Below, one piece after another: positions 15,849 to 24,048 of a stretch of DNA of 64,000 nt. Position 1 is the stretch's first letter; the number at the start of each line of letters is the position of its first letter. The notes under the pieces are model-generated. The model ran no database searches. It had not been told where the DNA came from and saw only the letters and a program-made list of their open reading frames with translations. This DNA is from Kineosporia succinea (GTDB lineage: Bacteria; Actinomycetota; Actinomycetes; Actinomycetales; Kineosporiaceae). The stretch is from NCBI RefSeq assembly GCF_030811555.1, contig NZ_JAUSQZ010000001.1:496001-560000 (forward strand), in the 5' to 3' direction. The position numbers and the translations under genes were made by a program.

Positions 15849-17096
15849 TCACGCGGCGTCGAGGATCAGGCGCTCCACGGCGTCGGGGGCGAAGATCGCG
15901 TCGGCCACCGACAGGGCCAGGCCGATCGGGCCGGCGCTGTTGTCGAGCGAGCTGCGCACGATCTGCAGGCGGGTGGTGGCCAGGGGCAGGGAGCGCCGGT
16001 AGACCATCTCGCGGATCCCGGCGAAGAGCTGCCCCTCGACCCGGGCGAGCTGGCCGCCGATCACCACGACGCGCGGGTTGAACAGGCTCACCGCCCCGGC
16101 GATCGACGCCCCCAGGATGCGGCCCGCCCGGCGGGTGATCTGCACGGCCACCGGGTCGCCGGCCAGGGCCAGCTCGATCGCCGCGTCGACGCTGGACACG
16201 TCGCGGCCCGCCGCCTGCAGGTCACGCATGAGAGCCCAGCCGCCGACGTACGCCTCGACGCAGCCGGTGTTGCCGCAGCGGCACAGCGGCTGGTCGTCGT
16301 CGTCCGGGCGGCTCAGCTGGGAGTGCCCGATGTCGCCGGCCGCACCGTCGGCCCCGCGGTAGATCTGGCCGCCGACCACCACACCGGCACCGATACCGGT
16401 GCCCAGCTTGAGCATGAGCATGTGGCTGGTCGTCGGGTAGTTACGGCGGTACTCGCCGAAGGCCATCGCGTTGACGTCCTTGTCGACCAGCACCGGGCAG
16501 TCGTAGTGGGACGCGAACCAGCCGCGGATGTCGTAACCGTCCCAGCCGGTCATGATCGGCGGGTTCACCACGGCGCCGCGGGCGAAGTCGACCGGGCCGG
16601 GCACCGACATCCCGATGCCGTGCACCTCCTGCGGAGTGTGGCCGGCCTCGGCGAGCAGACGGGTGAAATGCTCACCGACGACACCGATGATGCGCTCCGG
16701 GCCCTCGGTGATGTCGATGCGCTGCTCGCTCTCCGAGGCGATCACCCCGTTCAGGTCGCACACGGCCGCACGCATCCCGGTCGCGCCCAGGTCGGCCACC
16801 AGCAGCACCCCGCGGGCGGCGTTGAAGCCGAAGCGGGTGGCGGGCCGGCCCCGCGTGGGGCTGTCCTCTCCTGCGGGGACGATCAGGCGCGCCTGCAGCA
16901 GCTGGTCGAGCCGCTGGTTCACGGTGGTCCGGGACAACCCGGTGCGGGTCATCACCTCGGACCGGGTGAGGGCCGCGCCGTCACGCAACAGGGCGAGGAT
17001 CTCGCCGACGCCGCTGCTCACTCCTCCGGACGCAGCAGGACCTGCGCCGTCCGGGTGCAGTGGGGACGCGGTGGGGACCTGGGGGGCGGCACTCAT
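15849..17096 (-). CDS. ROK family transcriptional repressor
   Basis: 415 residues. An N-terminal winged helix (ALTRSEVMTRTGLSRTTVNQRL, residues ~40-95) precedes a ROK sugar-kinase-like domain. ATP-site-like DLGATGMRAAVCDLNG, the ROK segment GTGIGAGVVVGG, and zinc-binding GHSQL ... CRCGNTGCVEAY are present. ROK regulators bind a sugar and release operator DNA. It is divergent from the sugar ABC operon at 17290, which it very probably controls. The ATG at 17096 follows GGAGA. Effector unknown; it might be the cassette's ketose. Confidence 0.88.
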   Translation of the reverse strand: MSAAPQVPTASPLHPDGAGPAASGGVSSGVGEILALLRDGAALTRSEVMTRTGLSRTTVNQRLDQLLQARLIVPAGEDSPTRGRPATRFGFNAARGVLLVADLGATGMRAAVCDLNGVIASESEQRIDITEGPERIIGVVGEHFTRLLAEAGHTPQEVHGIGMSVPGPVDFARGAVVNPPIMTGWDGYDIRGWFASHYDCPVLVDKDVNAMAFGEYRRNYPTTSHMLMLKLGTGIGAGVVVGGQIYRGADGAAGDIGHSQLSRPDDDDQPLCRCGNTGCVEAYVGGWALMRDLQAAGRDVSSVDAAIELALAGDPVAVQITRRAGRILGASIAGAVSLFNPRVVVIGGQLARVEGQLFAGIREMVYRRSLPLATTRLQIVRSSLDNSAGPIGLALSVADAIFAPDAVERLILDAA

Positions 17097-17204
17097 CGCA
17101 ACATCTCCGGGGGGACAAGCGAGTCAACGCTGAGCTCGCGGACTTCGAACACCGACCCATCCTATTTCTGTCTAGCCGGTTTGCAAAAGTCTCCCCCTTA
17201 ACGA

Positions 17205-17234
17205 TTGACAGCCTGGCACAAGGAAGCGTGTAAT
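17205..17234 (+). promoter_or_regulatory. Sigma-70-type promoter of the sugar operon
   Basis: TTGACA at 17205-17210 and TGTAAT at 17229-17234 with an 18-bp spacer, 55 bp before the start of the binding-protein gene. Perfect -35 and good -10 matches are rare in this GC-rich DNA. Confidence 0.65.
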
Positions 17235-17250
17235 CGACCAGACCGTTGGC

Positions 17251-17266
17251 GGTACGAAGCCGTACC
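17251..17266. promoter_or_regulatory. Inverted repeat, candidate ROK operator
   Basis: GGTACG-AAGC-CGTACC lies just downstream of the promoter at 17205-17234, in the expected transcribed or initiation region, where a repressor would block transcription. Binding by the divergent ROK protein is inferred. Confidence 0.4.
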
Positions 17267-17289
17267 CCGTTCGTAAAGGAGGCTCCAAC

Positions 17290-18336
17290 GTGGGAGCCAG
17301 CACCTCGATCCGACGCATCGCCACCCTCGGCGTGACCATGTCCGTCGCAGCGGCCGCCCTCGCGGCCTGCGGTAGTTCCTCCTCGGGCTCCGGCTCGGCC
17401 GGCTCCGGCGACTCCGCCGAGCCCGCCAAGGTCGCCGCCGTCATCAAGGGCCTCGACAACCCCTTCTTCCAGACCATGGAGGACGGCATCAAGGCCGGGG
17501 CGAGCACCGCGGGCATCGACCCGACGATCCAGGCCGCGAACTCGATCACCGACACCACCGGCCAGGCCGACAAGCTGACCGCCCTCGCCGGGCAGGACTT
17601 CAGCTGCTACATCGTCAACCCGATCACCGGCACCAACCTGGTGCAGGGCCTGGCGAAGCTGGCCGCGGCGAAGAAGACGATCGTGAACATCGACTCCCCC
17701 GTCGAGGAGGAGGCGGCCAAGGCCGCGAGCGCCACCCCGGCGACCTACATCGGCACCGACAACGTCGCGGCCGGCAAGCTCGGCGGCGAGGAGATGGTCA
17801 AGCAGATCACCTCCGGAAACGTGGCCGTGATCGGCGGCACCTCCGGCGACGTGACCAGCGGCAAGCGGGTCGAGGGCTTCAAGTCCGGCCTGACCGCCGA
17901 CGTGAAGGTCGTGCAGGAGGTCTCCGCCGACTGGAACCGCGAGAAGGCCCTGACCCAGGCCACCACCGTGCTGCGGGCCCACCCCGACCTGAAGGGCTTC
18001 TACGTCGCGAACGACGACATGGCCCTGGGTGTGGTGCGGGCCGTGGAGAACGCGAAGCTCACCGACCAGGTCAAGGTCATCGGCACCGACGGCGTCGAGG
18101 AGGCCCTGAAGTCGGTGCAGTCCGGGGGCCTGACCGCCACCGTCGCCCAGTACCCCTACACCATCGGTGAGATGGGCGTCGAGGCCTGCGCCGCCGCCGC
18201 GGCCGGCAAGACCCTCCCGGCCACGGTCAACGCCCCGGTCGAGCTGGTCACCAAGGCCGACGCCGACAAGGCCCTGGCCGCCACCCCGAAGCCGTTCGGC
18301 GACTACGAAGACCCGATCGCCGACCTGCTGAAGTAA
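17290..18336 (+). CDS. Sugar ABC transporter substrate-binding lipoprotein
   Basis: 348-residue periplasmic-binding protein of the ribose/fructose (PBP type I) family. GTG at 17290 with an ideal AAAGGAGG 7 bases upstream, suggesting high expression. The signal peptide ends in lipobox ALAAC near residue 25, followed by a Ser/Gly linker. Then KVAAVIKGLDNPFFQTMEDG and later FYVANDDMALGVVRAVENAK and VIGTDGVEEAL are typical of RbsB-like proteins. It captures a sugar for the permease at 18510. Ligand inferred as a ketohexose or related rare sugar from the downstream epimerase. Confidence 0.88.
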   Translation: MGASTSIRRIATLGVTMSVAAAALAACGSSSSGSGSAGSGDSAEPAKVAAVIKGLDNPFFQTMEDGIKAGASTAGIDPTIQAANSITDTTGQADKLTALAGQDFSCYIVNPITGTNLVQGLAKLAAAKKTIVNIDSPVEEEAAKAASATPATYIGTDNVAAGKLGGEEMVKQITSGNVAVIGGTSGDVTSGKRVEGFKSGLTADVKVVQEVSADWNREKALTQATTVLRAHPDLKGFYVANDDMALGVVRAVENAKLTDQVKVIGTDGVEEALKSVQSGGLTATVAQYPYTIGEMGVEACAAAAAGKTLPATVNAPVELVTKADADKALAATPKPFGDYEDPIADLLK

Positions 18337-18345
18337 CCCCGGATC

Positions 18346-18383
18346 GCGGGGGACGGCGGACCTTCTCACCCTCCGTCCCCCGC
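18346..18383 (+). promoter_or_regulatory. Intra-operon hairpin after the binding-protein gene
   Basis: An 11-bp stem (18346-18356 with 18373-18383) and 16-base loop directly after the stop. Such hairpins commonly protect the binding-protein mRNA or partly terminate, keeping binding protein above permease levels. Confidence 0.5.
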
Positions 18384-18409
18384 CCCGGCAGCCGATCCGC
18401 GGAAGACGT

Positions 18410-18431
18410 GGGCGACCCCCACGTCCGCCAT
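18410..18431 (+). repeat. Dispersed 3'-end element, type B copy 2
   Basis: 21 of 22 bases match 9417-9438. It lies 74 bp after the binding-protein stop, inside the operon gap. Same orientation relative to the upstream gene as the other copies. Confidence 0.5.
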
Positions 18432-18509
18432 TCACCGCACGTGACCGCTACCCGTGCGTCCCCCCACGACACCCGAAAACCCGTGCCATCCGGCTCGAAA
18501 GGTTCACCG

Positions 18510-19493
18510 ATGACCGCGACCGCCATCGACGCGCCGCCCGCCCCGCCGGCGCCCGCGCGTAGTCAGCGACTGAAAGACCCCGCGTTCTGGGCCGACTGGG
18601 CCGCGCTCGTCGGCCTGATCGGCCTGACGATCGTGTTCCAGGCCCTCAACTCGACCTTCCTCAGCTACGGCAACGTCCAGTCGATCCTGGTGGCCGCGGC
18701 CATCCTGGTCATCCTCTCGATCGGCCAGACCTTCACCATCGCCACCGGCGGCATCGACCTGAGCGTGGCCTCGGTGATGACGTTCGCCGCCTGTGCCTTC
18801 GGCTGGGCCTTCACCCAGGGCTGGGCCCTGCCCCTGTGCATGGTGATCGCGGTCGTCGCCGGTCTGGCGTTCGGCGCGGTCAACGGCGTGCTGATCGCGA
18901 AGGGCAAGATCCCCGACTTCGTCGTCACCCTGGGCACGCTGAGCGCCGCCTCCGGCCTGGCGCTGATCCTGTCCGACGGCAAGCCCACCACCGTGATCAG
19001 CCCCTTCCTGCTGAAGTTCTCGACCCAGGGACTGGGCCTGTTTGGCTGGACGTTCATCCTGGCGATCGGGATCGCCGTCGTGACCCACGTGGTGCTCTTC
19101 AACACCCGGTTCGGCACCCACGTGCTGGCCGCCGGTGGCTCGGCCGAGGCCGCGACCGCCACGGGTATCAGCACGGCCCGCATCAAGATCGCGGTCTACA
19201 CCATCTCCGGTGTGCTGGCCGGGCTGAGCGGCATCCTGCTGGTGGCCCGTATCGGCGCCTCCTCCCCCGCCGCCGACACCACGATGACCCTGAACACCGT
19301 CGCCGCCGTGGTGCTCGGTGGGGTCAGCCTGCTCGGCGGCCGCGCCACCATCGTCGGCCCGGTACTCGGCGCCCTGGTGCTCACGGTGCTGGTCAACGGC
19401 CTCACGCTGGTCGGCGTCTCGCAGTTCTACCAGCCGCTCGCGGTCGGCATCGTCGTGGTGCTCGCCGCCCTCCTGATGCGCTTCCAGAAGTGA
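18510..19493 (+). CDS. Sugar ABC transporter permease (RbsC/FrcC-like)
   Basis: 327 residues from the ATG at 18510, preceded by GAAAGG 7 bases away; an upstream in-frame start lacks a ribosome site. About nine to ten hydrophobic segments. Family hallmarks: IATGGIDLSVASVMTFAA, AVNGVLIAKGKIPDFVVTLG and VAAVVLGGVSLLGGRATIVG. It forms the membrane channel with the binding protein at 17290 and the single ATPase at 19504. The 173-bp gap upstream contains a hairpin. Confidence 0.88.
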   Translation: MTATAIDAPPAPPAPARSQRLKDPAFWADWAALVGLIGLTIVFQALNSTFLSYGNVQSILVAAAILVILSIGQTFTIATGGIDLSVASVMTFAACAFGWAFTQGWALPLCMVIAVVAGLAFGAVNGVLIAKGKIPDFVVTLGTLSAASGLALILSDGKPTTVISPFLLKFSTQGLGLFGWTFILAIGIAVVTHVVLFNTRFGTHVLAAGGSAEAATATGISTARIKIAVYTISGVLAGLSGILLVARIGASSPAADTTMTLNTVAAVVLGGVSLLGGRATIVGPVLGALVLTVLVNGLTLVGVSQFYQPLAVGIVVVLAALLMRFQK

Positions 19494-19503
19494 GGACCCC
19501 GTC

Positions 19504-20265
19504 GTGACCACCCCCACCGTGACCAAGGACCTGGTCTCGATCGAGGACATCTCGATCTCCTTCGGCAGCGTGCGCGCCCTGCGCAACGTCTCCCTCACCC
19601 TGCAGCCCGGTGAGATCACCGCGCTGGTCGGCGACAACGGCGCCGGCAAGTCGACGCTGGTGCGGTGCCTGAGCGGCATCCACCGCCCGGACTCCGGCAC
19701 GATCCGCTTCGACGGCGAGCAGACCCACTTCTCCACGCCGGAGGACGCCCGCAACGCCGGCATCGAGACCGTGCACCAGAACCTGGCGCTGGTCGAGGAC
19801 CTCACCGTCTGGCAGAACCTGTTCCTGAACCGCGAGATCGTGCGCGGCGTCGGGCCGCTGGCCATCCTCGACAAGCGCGCCATGAAGCGCGAGGCGCAGC
19901 GCATGGTCTCGACGCTGGCGGTGAACGTCCCCAGCGTCACCTCCACCGTGCGGCGTCTGTCGGGCGGTCAGCGCCAGGCCGTGTCCATCTGCCGCGCAGC
20001 CGGTTTCAGTTCGAAGCTGGTCATCATGGACGAGCCCACGGCCGCCCTGGGGGTGCAGGAGACCGAGCGCGTCGAGAAGCTCATCCTCAAGCTCCGCGAC
20101 GACGGCCACGCCGTGCTGCTGATCAGCCACAACTTCGCGCAGGTCATGCGGCTGGCCGACCAGGTGTGGGTGATGCGCTCGGGCCAGTGCGTGGCCGGGC
20201 GGCGCATCGTCGACACCACCGGCGAGGAGATCGTCGCCCTCATCACCGGCGCCAAGGCGTCCTGA
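19504..20265 (+). CDS. Sugar ABC transporter ATP-binding protein (single-domain, FrcA-like)
   Basis: 253 residues with one nucleotide-binding domain, unlike RbsA/XylG which carry two. Walker A GDNGAGKST near residue 43, signature RLSGGQRQAVSICRA, Walker B LVIMDEPTAALG, and switch His in LLISHNFAQV. Single-domain ATPases are known in FrcA-type fructose systems, where the ATPase homodimerises. The GTG at 19504 lies 10 bp after the permease stop. No second ATPase gene is present, so homodimer function is likely. Confidence 0.88.
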   Translation: MTTPTVTKDLVSIEDISISFGSVRALRNVSLTLQPGEITALVGDNGAGKSTLVRCLSGIHRPDSGTIRFDGEQTHFSTPEDARNAGIETVHQNLALVEDLTVWQNLFLNREIVRGVGPLAILDKRAMKREAQRMVSTLAVNVPSVTSTVRRLSGGQRQAVSICRAAGFSSKLVIMDEPTAALGVQETERVEKLILKLRDDGHAVLLISHNFAQVMRLADQVWVMRSGQCVAGRRIVDTTGEEIVALITGAKAS

Positions 20266-20293
20266 CCTTCTTTTCATCGTAAGGAGATTCACC

Positions 20294-21157
20294 ATGAACG
20301 CCCTGGGTGTGCACGCACTGGTCTGGGTCGGCTCCACCACTCCCGCCGAGGTCGAGCAGGCGGTCGCCAAGACCAAGGCCGCCGGCTACGACCTGCTCGA
20401 GTTCTCCCTGCACGACGGCCTGACCATGGACGTCGCCCACGCCCGCGGGGTGCTCGACGCGGCCGGCCTGCAGGTCGCGTGCTCGCGCGGTCTGGCCCCC
20501 GACGCCGACGTGTCCAGCGAGGACCCGGCCGTGGTGGCCCGCGGCGCCGACCTGCTGAGCAAGTCGCTCGAGATCACCGCCGGCCTGGGCGGCAAGATGT
20601 TCGCCGGGGCGCTCTACAGCGCGTTCGGCAAGGCCTCTCAGCCCCTGTCCGCCAAGGGCCGGGCCAACGTCGTGGGGGTCCTGCAGGACCTGGCCAAGCA
20701 GGCCGCGGCCGACGACATCACGCTGATGCTCGAGATCTGCAACCGCTACGAGACCAACGTCATCAACACCGCGCACGACGCGCTGCTGCTGGCCGACGAC
20801 ATCGGCGCGGACAACGTGAAGATCCACCTCGACACGTACCACATGAACATCGAGGAGGCCGACATGGTGCGGCCCGTGCGCGAGGTCGGCGACCGGCTCG
20901 GCTACGTGCACATCGGCGAGAACCACCGGGGCTACCTGGGCAGCGGGCACATCGACTTCAACGCCTTCTTCCACGCCCTGGCCGACATCGACTACACCGG
21001 CCCGATCACGTTCGAGTCGTTCTCCTCGGCCGTCGTCGCGCCCGGCCTGTCGAACGACCTGGCGATCTGGCGCAACCTCTGGTCGGACGGCGAGGACCTG
21101 GCCAAGCACGCCCACGCGTACCTGACCAACGGGCTGTCCGCGGCTCGTCACCCGTGA
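20294..21157 (+). CDS. Sugar phosphate isomerase/epimerase, ketose 3-epimerase-like
   Basis: 287-residue TIM-barrel protein of the xylose-isomerase-like superfamily. Its metal site segments look like D-tagatose/D-psicose 3-epimerases: LMLEICNRYETNVINT (catalytic Glu), KIHLDTYHMNIEEADM (Asp and His), YVHIGENHRG and ITFESFSSAV (second Glu). Those enzymes epimerise C3 of ketohexoses. ATG at 20294 with AAGGAG 7 bases upstream. Its place after a sugar importer and before a kinase supports a role converting an imported rare ketose to a metabolisable one. Exact sugar unknown. Confidence 0.8.
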   Translation: MNALGVHALVWVGSTTPAEVEQAVAKTKAAGYDLLEFSLHDGLTMDVAHARGVLDAAGLQVACSRGLAPDADVSSEDPAVVARGADLLSKSLEITAGLGGKMFAGALYSAFGKASQPLSAKGRANVVGVLQDLAKQAAADDITLMLEICNRYETNVINTAHDALLLADDIGADNVKIHLDTYHMNIEEADMVRPVREVGDRLGYVHIGENHRGYLGSGHIDFNAFFHALADIDYTGPITFESFSSAVVAPGLSNDLAIWRNLWSDGEDLAKHAHAYLTNGLSAARHP

Positions 21158-21843
21158 GCGGCGCGCCCGTGCCCGCACAGAACACCGCGGCAGGGCATGA
21201 TTCCCTGGTGCGACCGACGATGGACGAACTCGCGACCCGTGTCCTGAAGCTCGCCGCGGGGCGCATGGGCGACAGAGTGATCGTCGGGATCGCCGGGGTT
21301 CCCGGGGCCGGCAAGACCACGCTCGCCGAGAAGCTCACCGCGGTGCTGGTCGACCGGATCGGGGCCGACCAGGTGGCGCACGTGCCGATGGACGGTTTCC
21401 ACCTGGCCGACGTCACGCTCGACCGGCTCGGCTCACGGCAGCGCAAGGGGGCGCCGGACACGTTCGACGCCCTGGGCTACGCGGCCCTGCTGAAGCGGCT
21501 GCGTGAGAGCGGGGACCTGGTCTACGCGCCGGGTTTCGAGCGCACGCTGGAGCAGCCGATCGCCGGGGCCATCGCGGTGCTGCCGAGCGCGCGTGTGGTG
21601 GTCACGGAGGGGAACTACCTGCTGCTCGGCGGCGACTGGGACCGGGCCAAGGAGCAGCTCGACGAGGTCTGGTACTGCCACACCCCCGAGGAGCTGCGCA
21701 TGGAGCGGCTGCTGGCGCGGCACGTGCGGTTCGGCAAGACGCCGGAGTTCGCGTCGGCCTGGATCGAGCAGACCGACCAGCCCAACGCGCGCGTCATCGA
21801 GGCCAGCCGGGAGCGGGCCGACCTGATCGTCGAGATGGACTGA
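21154..21843 (+). CDS. P-loop nucleoside/carbohydrate kinase (uridine kinase/phosphoribulokinase-like)
   Basis: About 229 residues. Walker A GIAGVPGAGKTT near residue 48, VPMDGFHLAD, GAPDTFDALGY, and VVVTEGNYLLLGGDWDRAKE are characteristic of the FrcK/YggC-like nucleotide-kinase family. The GTG at 21154 overlaps the epimerase stop (GTGA); later starts at 21208 or 21220 are possible. As last gene of the sugar operon it probably phosphorylates the ketose produced by the epimerase, although the family is annotated mostly as nucleoside kinases. Substrate inferred. Confidence 0.8.
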   Translation: MSGAPVPAQNTAAGHDSLVRPTMDELATRVLKLAAGRMGDRVIVGIAGVPGAGKTTLAEKLTAVLVDRIGADQVAHVPMDGFHLADVTLDRLGSRQRKGAPDTFDALGYAALLKRLRESGDLVYAPGFERTLEQPIAGAIAVLPSARVVVTEGNYLLLGGDWDRAKEQLDEVWYCHTPEELRMERLLARHVRFGKTPEFASAWIEQTDQPNARVIEASRERADLIVEMD

Positions 21844-21876
21844 TCCCGGCCCTGGTTCTCTGAACCCGAAGCCGAT

Positions 21877-21918
21877 GGGGGACGCGCCGGAAGACTCGAG
21901 TCTCCCGGCGCGTCTCCC
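21877..21918. terminator. Hairpin between convergent genes
   Basis: Stem of about 12 bp (GGGACGCGCCGG with CCGGCGCGTCTCCC, one bulge) around an inner GACTC/GAGTC stem, followed by GTTTCTGG. It separates the sugar operon from the DivIVA-repeat gene. Confidence 0.65.
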
Positions 21919-21930
21919 GTTTCTGGGCTT

Positions 21931-22488
21931 CTAGACCGTCTGGACGACCAGGAGCTCGACGACGCGGTCGAGGAAGGCGTCGACCGAGGCCTCGCGGTAG
22001 CCCCGCGAGCCGCGACGGCTCTTGAAGACCGCCAAGCGCACCGCGTCGGGCGGGAGGGGCTGGCCCATCGCGAACGACTCCTCGATGCGGATGCAGAGGT
22101 CGTCGACCGCGTCGATGTCGTAGGTGAGCTCCATGCCGCTGCCGCGGGGGAACCGCTCACCGTCGGGACGACCCAGCTGGGCCCGCAGCGACTGCTCCTG
22201 GGTGCGCAGCTGCGTCTGCCAGGCCTGGCTGCCGCTGCGCTCCTCACCCCGCTGCTTCTCGCGGCGGGCGAAGGCGTCTTCGATGCGGTCGAGGGCGGCG
22301 TCGACCGCATCGACGTCGTACCCGCCGCGGACCAGGTCGAAGCCGACCGTGCGGACGTGCCACGACGTCATCGCGGGACCGCGGCCGTTCTCCTCGTAGG
22401 CGGCCCGGGCGCGGCCGAGGAACGACTCGACCTGGTCGACGTCGTAGCCCTTGGAGACGCGGCCGGCGCGCGGAAAGGTGTCGCTCAC
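21931..22488 (-). CDS. DivIVA-repeat protein
   Basis: 185 residues with four short copies of the actinobacterial DivIVA-like motif (F-x-x-x-x-x-GYD-x-x-VD-x-x-L): residues ~5-25 (SKGYDVDQVESFLGRARA), ~45-70 (VRGGYDVDAVDAALDRIE), ~122-140 (LTYDIDAVDDLCIRIEESF) and ~155-178 (GYREASVDAFLDRVVELL). Long coiled-coil regions of true DivIVA/Wag31 are absent, so it is not the polar growth organiser itself. Its position after rlmN/cdsA is common in actinobacteria. Possibly a membrane-curvature or septum-linked adaptor; function not known. Confidence 0.75.
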   Translation of the reverse strand: MSDTFPRAGRVSKGYDVDQVESFLGRARAAYEENGRGPAMTSWHVRTVGFDLVRGGYDVDAVDAALDRIEDAFARREKQRGEERSGSQAWQTQLRTQEQSLRAQLGRPDGERFPRGSGMELTYDIDAVDDLCIRIEESFAMGQPLPPDAVRLAVFKSRRGSRGYREASVDAFLDRVVELLVVQTV

Positions 22489-22646
22489 GGCTCACATTCT
22501 GCACCCGCCGACGGGAAGTTGGTGTGCTGGTCCGTAGATGGAACGCGTGAAATTTGCGGCACGTAACCAGTTGTGATGCGCCCGTGACTTTTTGAGGCTG
22601 GTGTGATTCGCGTCGGTGCGTGTCCGGTGCCCCTTCGCGTCCGGGG

Positions 22647-22706
22647 CGATCGGGGCGGGCGCTGGTCGATCGGGGCGGGTGCTGGTCGATCGGAGCGGGC
22701 GCTGGT
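22647..22706. repeat. Three tandem copies of a 20-bp unit
   Basis: Units 22647-22666, 22667-22686 and 22687-22706 (consensus CGATCGGGGCGGGCGCTGGT) differ by one base each, with a partial fourth start. They lie in the gap upstream of the DivIVA-repeat gene and downstream of rlmN. Function unknown. Confidence 0.7.
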
Positions 22707-22715
22707 CGATCACGC

Positions 22716-22753
22716 GGAAACTCCCCGACGTCCGCAGACGCCGGGGAGTTTCC
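22716..22753 (-). terminator. Terminator of rlmN
   Basis: A 12-bp stem (22716-22727 with 22742-22753) and 14-base loop, 25 bp after the rlmN stop on the minus strand. Confidence 0.65.
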
Positions 22754-22777
22754 TGTCCGTGCTTCTGGACCGTGCTT

Positions 22778-23980
22778 CTAGACCGTGGCGGCCAGCTGCC
22801 CGCAGGCGCCGTCGATCTCCTGGCCCCGGGTGTCGCGCACCGTGGTGGGCACGCCGCGCTCGCGCAGCGCGTTCACGAAGGCGTTCTGGGCGCGGCGGGT
22901 GCTCGCGGTCCACTTCGAACCGGGCGTCGGGTTCAGCGGGATCGGGTTGACGTGCACCCAGCCCTTGCCCCGCTTGTTCAGCTCGCGGCCCAGCAGGTCG
23001 CCGCGCCACTCGTGGTCGTTGATGTCCTTGATCAGGGCGTACTCGATGCTGACGCGGCGGCCGGTGGCGTCGAAGTAGCGGCGGGCGGCGTCGAGGGTCT
23101 CGCCGACCTTCCAGCGGGTGTTGATCGGCACCAGTTCGTCGCGCAGCTCGTCGTCGGGGGCGTGCAGGCTCAGCGCCAGCGTGACCGGGATGCCCTCGGC
23201 CGCGAGCTTGTCGATGGCCGGCACCAGGCCGACCGTCGACATCGTGATGCCGCGCGCGGACATGCCCAGGCCCTCGGGGGCCGGGTCGACCAGGCGGCGG
23301 ATCGCGGCGACGGCCGACTTGTAGTTGGCCAGGGCCTCGCCCATGCCCATGAAGACGACGTTGGTGACGCGGCCGGCCTGACCCTCCGCCGACTCCTCGG
23401 CCTCCTCGCCCAGGGGCACGCCCTCCGTGCTCTTGCCCAGGGGCACGGCCGTGCGCATGTACCGGGCGGCGGTGCGGACCTGCTCGACGATCTCGGCCGT
23501 GGACAGGTTGCGGGTGAGCCCGGCCTGCCCGGTGGCGCAGAACGGGCAGTTCATGCCGCAACCGGCCTGGCTGGAGACACACACCGTGGCCCGGTCGGGG
23601 TAGCGCATGAGCACGCTCTCGACCAGGGCGCCGTCGAACAGCTTCCAGACCGTCTTGACGGTGGCGCCGTCGTCGCAGACCAGCTCGCGCACCGGCTTGA
23701 TCAGCGTCGGGAGCAGCGCGTCGAGCATCGGCTGACGGGACGCGCCCGGCAGGTCGGTGAGCTCGGCGGCGTCCATCTGGGCCAGGCGCTCGAAGTAGTG
23801 CACCGACAGCTGACGGCCCCGGAACGGCTTCTCCCCCAGCTCCTTGACCGCCGCCATGCGCTCGGCCAGCGTGAGGTCGGCCAGGTGCCGCGGCGGCTTG
23901 CCCCGGCGGGGGGCCACCATCAGCAGCTTGCCGGGCTCGGGCGCGGTCGGCTTCGGCTCGGGCAGGTTCTCGGAGGTCAT
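22778..23980 (-). CDS. rlmN: 23S rRNA (adenine(2503)-C2)-methyltransferase RlmN
   Basis: Radical SAM methyltransferase of 400 residues. The cluster motif CGMNCPFC holds the three Fe4S4-binding cysteines. Other family marks: [23 protein letters not shown] (SAM site), [14 protein letters not shown], and the C-terminal catalytic Cys in IDGACGQL. It methylates A2503 of 23S rRNA and A37 of some tRNAs. An acidic insert (~residues 190-212, [16 protein letters not shown]) is longer than in E. coli. It lies 68 bp after cdsA on the same strand. Confidence 0.93.
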   Translation of the reverse strand: MTSENLPEPKPTAPEPGKLLMVAPRRGKPPRHLADLTLAERMAAVKELGEKPFRGRQLSVHYFERLAQMDAAELTDLPGASRQPMLDALLPTLIKPVRELVCDDGATVKTVWKLFDGALVESVLMRYPDRATVCVSSQAGCGMNCPFCATGQAGLTRNLSTAEIVEQVRTAARYMRTAVPLGKSTEGVPLGEEAEESAEGQAGRVTNVVFMGMGEALANYKSAVAAIRRLVDPAPEGLGMSARGITMSTVGLVPAIDKLAAEGIPVTLALSLHAPDDELRDELVPINTRWKVGETLDAARRYFDATGRRVSIEYALIKDINDHEWRGDLLGRELNKRGKGWVHVNPIPLNPTPGSKWTASTRRAQNAFVNALRERGVPTTVRDTRGQEIDGACGQLAATV

Positions 23981-24048
23981 CTTGGCGCTTTCTGGGTTTG
24001 CTAGAGCAGGCTGTGCTCCGGATGCTCCGGAGCAGGAAGGCAGGGCTC

